From positions 1 through 8,526 of the forward strand of contig DAOLZQ010000100.1 in the NCBI GenBank assembly GCA_035426385.1: DNA of 8,526 bases, written 5' to 3'. The notes beneath the pieces are model-generated. The model was not told where the DNA came from, did no database searches, and saw only the letters and a program-made list of their open reading frames with translations. This document shows positions 6,601-8,526 of this stretch, piece after piece. Position numbers and translations under genes: made by a program. The first letter of the stretch is position 1, and the number at the start of each line of letters is the position of its first letter. The stretch is from Parvibacillus sp035426385 (GTDB lineage Bacteria > Bacteroidota > Bacteroidia > Chitinophagales > Saprospiraceae).

Positions 6601-8311
6601 TGATGAGTGTGGAGTAGTCTTCTACTCTTACAAGATTGACTTTAATTTCAATGACATCATACCGACCTGGGATTTCACCGGCAATGGTCGCATCATCAAT
6701 GTCAATTTACCACTGGGTGTGCATAAAGTGCGATTTTATGCGACCGACGGATGTGGTAATGTATCTGAGCAAACATTCTTAGTTACACTGACCAATAACA
6801 AAAAGCCAACTGTAATACTTCATAATTTGGTTACTGAATTGATGGCCAATCATACCATCACGCTCAATGCACAATTGTTTAATGTAGCCTCTGTAGCTGG
6901 TTGTCCTGGCAATGCACCAGTGACCTTCTCCTTTAGCCCCAATGTCGCCGACAATCTGAGGACATTTGATTGTGATGATCCGATTGATTCTTCCTTCCAG
7001 GTGGCCATCTATGTCACTGACAAATCAGGCAACCAAGATTTTGCATATGCACTACTGCAGTTGCAGGATAATATGTTCCCATGTCCTGATGGACTTATAC
7101 CGACTATTTCCGGATTAATTTATACTGATTCTGATCTGGGTATTCCGGATGTGAAAGTGGAAACCAAAGATGGTATGTCCAATACAACAGATGTACACGG
7201 TGAATATGCGCTCCGCTATGTAGAGAAAAATAAAATGTATGACATCGAACCATTTGAAGATGCTTTACCACTTAATGGTGTAAGTACGGGTGACATTATC
7301 AAAATTCAAAACCACATCTTGGGAAGAAATCTATTAACTTCACCTTACAGACAGATCTCTGCTGACGTCAGTGAAGATGGTAAGATTACCGGTCTGGATA
7401 TCGTGATGATCAGACAATTGGTACTTGGGAAAATAGATCAGTTTGCCTCCGGTAAAAGTTGGAAATTTATTGATAAAAATTATCAATTCATCAATCCATC
7501 TAATGCAATAGCAGAGAACTATCCACAGTCTATTCAGACAAGCACAGATAGCAGGCGCAACAACGTCGACTTCGTAGGTGTGAAGCTAGGCGATGTAGAT
7601 GGTACTGTTACAGTAGGACTAAATGATGGAGGAATCTCTATTAGAAATACGGGTTACAATTTTGTAGTCGACAACACAAAACTGACCAGAGGTCAATCTT
7701 TTGAAATTACAATGGATAGATCAGAAGGGAATTTGATGGGTGGATTACAAATAGCCTTACAGTTGAATCCTGCTTTAATTATCGAATCTATCAGTGCTGA
7801 CGGATTTGTAATGAATGCGGAGAACTATCGACTTACCGATGACAATCAATTATTGATCAGTGTACTTAGAGATGAGCAAGCTAGTTCAGTAGGAAATCAG
7901 GCAATCACAATTACTGTTCTGGCAACAAATGATATGAATGTGGCTGATGCAATACACATTGCCTACGGAAGTTTAGTCAATGAAGGTTATGATATAAATG
8001 GAAATGCGGAAGGAGTACAATTATCTTTCCGTGACGCAGCACCTGTACACATTCTAAATGTGGAGCAGAATAGACCAAATCCATTTGCAGATCAGACAAT
8101 AATTAATTATACCACTACTGAATCAGGAAAAGTGACGCTAAAAGTTTATGACTTGAATGGTCGATTAATCCTTGAGAAAGAAAGAAACAGCAATGCAGGT
8201 TTACATCAGTTTGAAATATCTTCAAATGAGCTATCTGCTACAGGTGTTTTAATATATGAAATATCTAATGCTACCGAAGCCGTTGTAAGACGAATGGTTA
8301 GAATTAAATAA
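3665..8311 (+). CDS. Giant secreted modular protein: HYR-like repeats, dockerin-like and cohesin-like regions, T9SS type A sorting domain
   Basis: Numbered from ATG 3665 (1548 residues); an in-frame ATG at 3608 would add 19 residues ahead of an already long signal peptide, so 3665 is preferred. Order: signal peptide with hydrophobic core at 30-41 and likely cleavage after AKA (43-45); a beta-rich domain (about 50-257, with ATIGLQNG at 223); a Cys-containing module (264-366); tandem Ig/HYR-like modules (about 364-1134), five carrying VTDxSGN-like motifs; a carboxypeptidase-regulatory-like beta domain (1145-1200); a dockerin-like segment (1203-1259) with calcium loop DVSEDGKITGLD (1234-1245); GDVDG (1310-1314); a cohesin-like domain (1329-1456); and the T9SS sorting domain (1463-1548) with NRPNPF, YDLNGR and a terminal VRRMVRIK. 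Such domains direct export across the outer membrane and surface attachment after cleavage. No catalytic domain is seen; adhesion or a structural role is inferred. Confidence 0.93.
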   Translation: MKNTTQFNFLTKGRSPGYKSGVSASVLWRTLLPMLFLLCYFGAKAQFYNVNRSCTTTFNDISATGTVPTEGANRTYDIPMPFDFAYFGVGYSTPDMRASLHGFILFDKLAGRLTRMNTALPVTDPDLVPEGALMPHWDFQGRDASDAAIFYQVSGAAPYRVFTIQWSNVRKALSTTPLVLSTGTISFQVLFFETTNEIRFVYGDTIYGSEVSDGSEGNNGASATIGLQNGDTPATYYSESYNSPTLLERTKCISFVPSSTDAGCTLSCFSSNIGLDAECHATLVANSLVAQGGNCSLQKKIVLRTAMNGQILESGTDTLFADGFILNTNVPYVLKDKTYVIEISEIGNSPNNTCWNTHLFQDKIAPQFDCPSVAEIPCYTLPIFPNIGGIVDCAGDVQMVELENNTEYFDCNDRRSSAYIGQVYRTFYLVDGSGNISDTCTQTINLLLPDTADINGLPTVNLYCNDIFALDSEGHPAPSVTGVPTIGSDSIALYPSSLELVCNIATSYSDRVIFAGCLTKIMRTWTISHWRCSGEQELTILQTIMINDTLPPVITSLPDVTISTNSGLCTATYSVPAISVYDICNHTGTVDVKYPGGHKVQNGGFNITLPIGENEIIYIVADGCGNIIRDTMIVTVNDNEAPVAICKDAIVSLTNLGSGRMYAGAINNGSHDNGCGPVSVKIRRMNADCNRDGDPQNVEFRDYIDFYCCDVDNNPILVLMEVTDASGLKNTCMASVTVQNKNKPDVRFTLPNLTIVCTFPFDRDNLAASFGTYVSTESGRNSYSINRINFKDGLIIGVCALTITELPTEYHLSNCGYGYFIRKFQYTDGANSAILTQRIDVVSDGDELVRDDFYRPQDTVINNGVCNIDDIKDFDFGGLYRPRLKGSISSCHNLMMNFRDDVYQNVPGICYKIVRNWTIIDWCLSESHDNDYMLAHKITFAQVIMVSNSIAPEFVPHADINETTDNCAGKQFIISTTATDECGVVFYSYKIDFNFNDIIPTWDFTGNGRIINVNLPLGVHKVRFYATDGCGNVSEQTFLVTLTNNKKPTVILHNLVTELMANHTITLNAQLFNVASVAGCPGNAPVTFSFSPNVADNLRTFDCDDPIDSSFQVAIYVTDKSGNQDFAYALLQLQDNMFPCPDGLIPTISGLIYTDSDLGIPDVKVETKDGMSNTTDVHGEYALRYVEKNKMYDIEPFEDALPLNGVSTGDIIKIQNHILGRNLLTSPYRQISADVSEDGKITGLDIVMIRQLVLGKIDQFASGKSWKFIDKNYQFINPSNAIAENYPQSIQTSTDSRRNNVDFVGVKLGDVDGTVTVGLNDGGISIRNTGYNFVVDNTKLTRGQSFEITMDRSEGNLMGGLQIALQLNPALIIESISADGFVMNAENYRLTDDNQLLISVLRDEQASSVGNQAITITVLATNDMNVADAIHIAYGSLVNEGYDINGNAEGVQLSFRDAAPVHILNVEQNRPNPFADQTIINYTTTESGKVTLKVYDLNGRLILEKERNSNAGLHQFEISSNELSATGVLIYEISNATEAVVRRMVRIK

Positions 8312-8384
8312 ACCACAATTCAGTGCGCATTCATTAATGCAAAATATACTTTGAGACCATTTATTTGAACCAAAACGAAAGTTG

Positions 8385-8412
8385 AAGGCTCGCCAATTGG
8401 CGGGCCTTTTTT
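8385..8412 (+). terminator. Rho-independent terminator of the giant surface protein gene
   Basis: AAGGCTCGCC (8385-8394) pairs with GGCGGGCCTT (8399-8408) in a 10-bp GC-rich stem with one U-G pair, around a 4-nt AATT loop, followed by a run of six T (8407-8412). It lies about 75 bp after the stop at 8311. Confidence 0.9.
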
Positions 8413-8441
8413 ATGCCTTAGATTCAGCGAAAGACCAAAGC

Positions 8442-8486
8442 GCTAATTCGCCAATGTGCCAACATGCTCCAATGTAACAAATTGCT
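8442..8486. repeat. Short imperfect CCAATGTG-type repeats
   Basis: Degenerate units with a period of roughly 8-10 bases are visible: GCTAATTCG, CCAATGTG (8451), CCAACATG (8459), CCAATGTA (8469), ACAAATTGCT. Similar simple intergenic repeats of the CCAATGTG/GCTAATTTG kind recur in Bacteroidota genomes, as I recall. They lie between the terminator and a possible downstream promoter; no function can be assigned. Confidence 0.45.
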
Positions 8487-8513
8487 TAAATCGAGCGATT
8501 TATAATAATTTTG
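8482..8513 (+). promoter_or_regulatory. Candidate promoter for a gene beyond the right edge
   Basis: TTG at 8482-8484 and TAATTTTG at 8506-8513 are separated by 21 bases, close to the Bacteroidota TTTG-N19-21-TAnnTTTG arrangement. It is the only candidate here with both elements. Transcription would start at about 8519-8521 and run off the window, consistent with a new unit after the terminator at 8385-8412. Confidence 0.4.
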
Positions 8514-8526
8514 AAAAAACAAAGAC

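Noticed and set aside
8344..8353. Promoter box in TATACTTTGA after the giant gene
   Set aside because: The TA to TTTG spacing is three bases, not two, and the terminator follows directly, so a start here would lead nowhere.

Overview
The window looks like chromosomal DNA from a Bacteroidota bacterium, most likely the Saprospiria/Saprospiraceae group. Three things point there. The largest gene encodes a very long secreted protein with a type IX secretion (T9SS) C-terminal sorting domain, tandem HYR-like modules and a dockerin-like segment, an architecture I associate with that group. Matches to the Bacteroidota -7 promoter box (TAnnTTTG) lie upstream of two genes, and no Shine-Dalgarno sequences precede the starts. 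The intergenic DNA is AT-rich with simple repeats. The taxonomic placement is inference from these features.

Layout, with all genes on the + strand: (1) 1-1041, the 3' part of a gene entering from the left edge, for a two-lobed retropepsin-like aspartic protease with a PDZ-like tail. (2) 1042-1862, a long, mostly non-coding gap with one small three-helix membrane protein ORF (1386-1646), whose natural ATG is followed at once by a stop codon, plus a 14-bp tandem repeat and a promoter-like box. (3) 1863-3176, S-adenosylhomocysteinase (ahcY), complete and with all expected active-site residues, closed by a strong terminator (3212-3246). (4) 3247-3664, an AT-rich non-coding stretch, a second promoter-like box and a leader with two possible hairpins. 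(5) 3665-8311, a secreted modular protein of about 1548 residues, closed by a terminator (8385-8412). (6) 8413-8526, an intergenic tail with short imperfect repeats and a candidate promoter for a gene beyond the right edge.

The genes do not look like one operon. Strong terminators follow ahcY and the giant protein, and gaps of hundreds of bases separate the units. ahcY is housekeeping (activated methyl cycle). The giant protein is probably exported through Sec and T9SS and anchored at the cell surface. The protease and the small membrane protein have no visible functional link to either. I see no CRISPR array, RNA gene, insertion sequence or phage module, and no evident multi-gene novel system. 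The most interesting objects are the modular surface protein, which carries both a dockerin-like and a cohesin-like region, and the bilobal protease.
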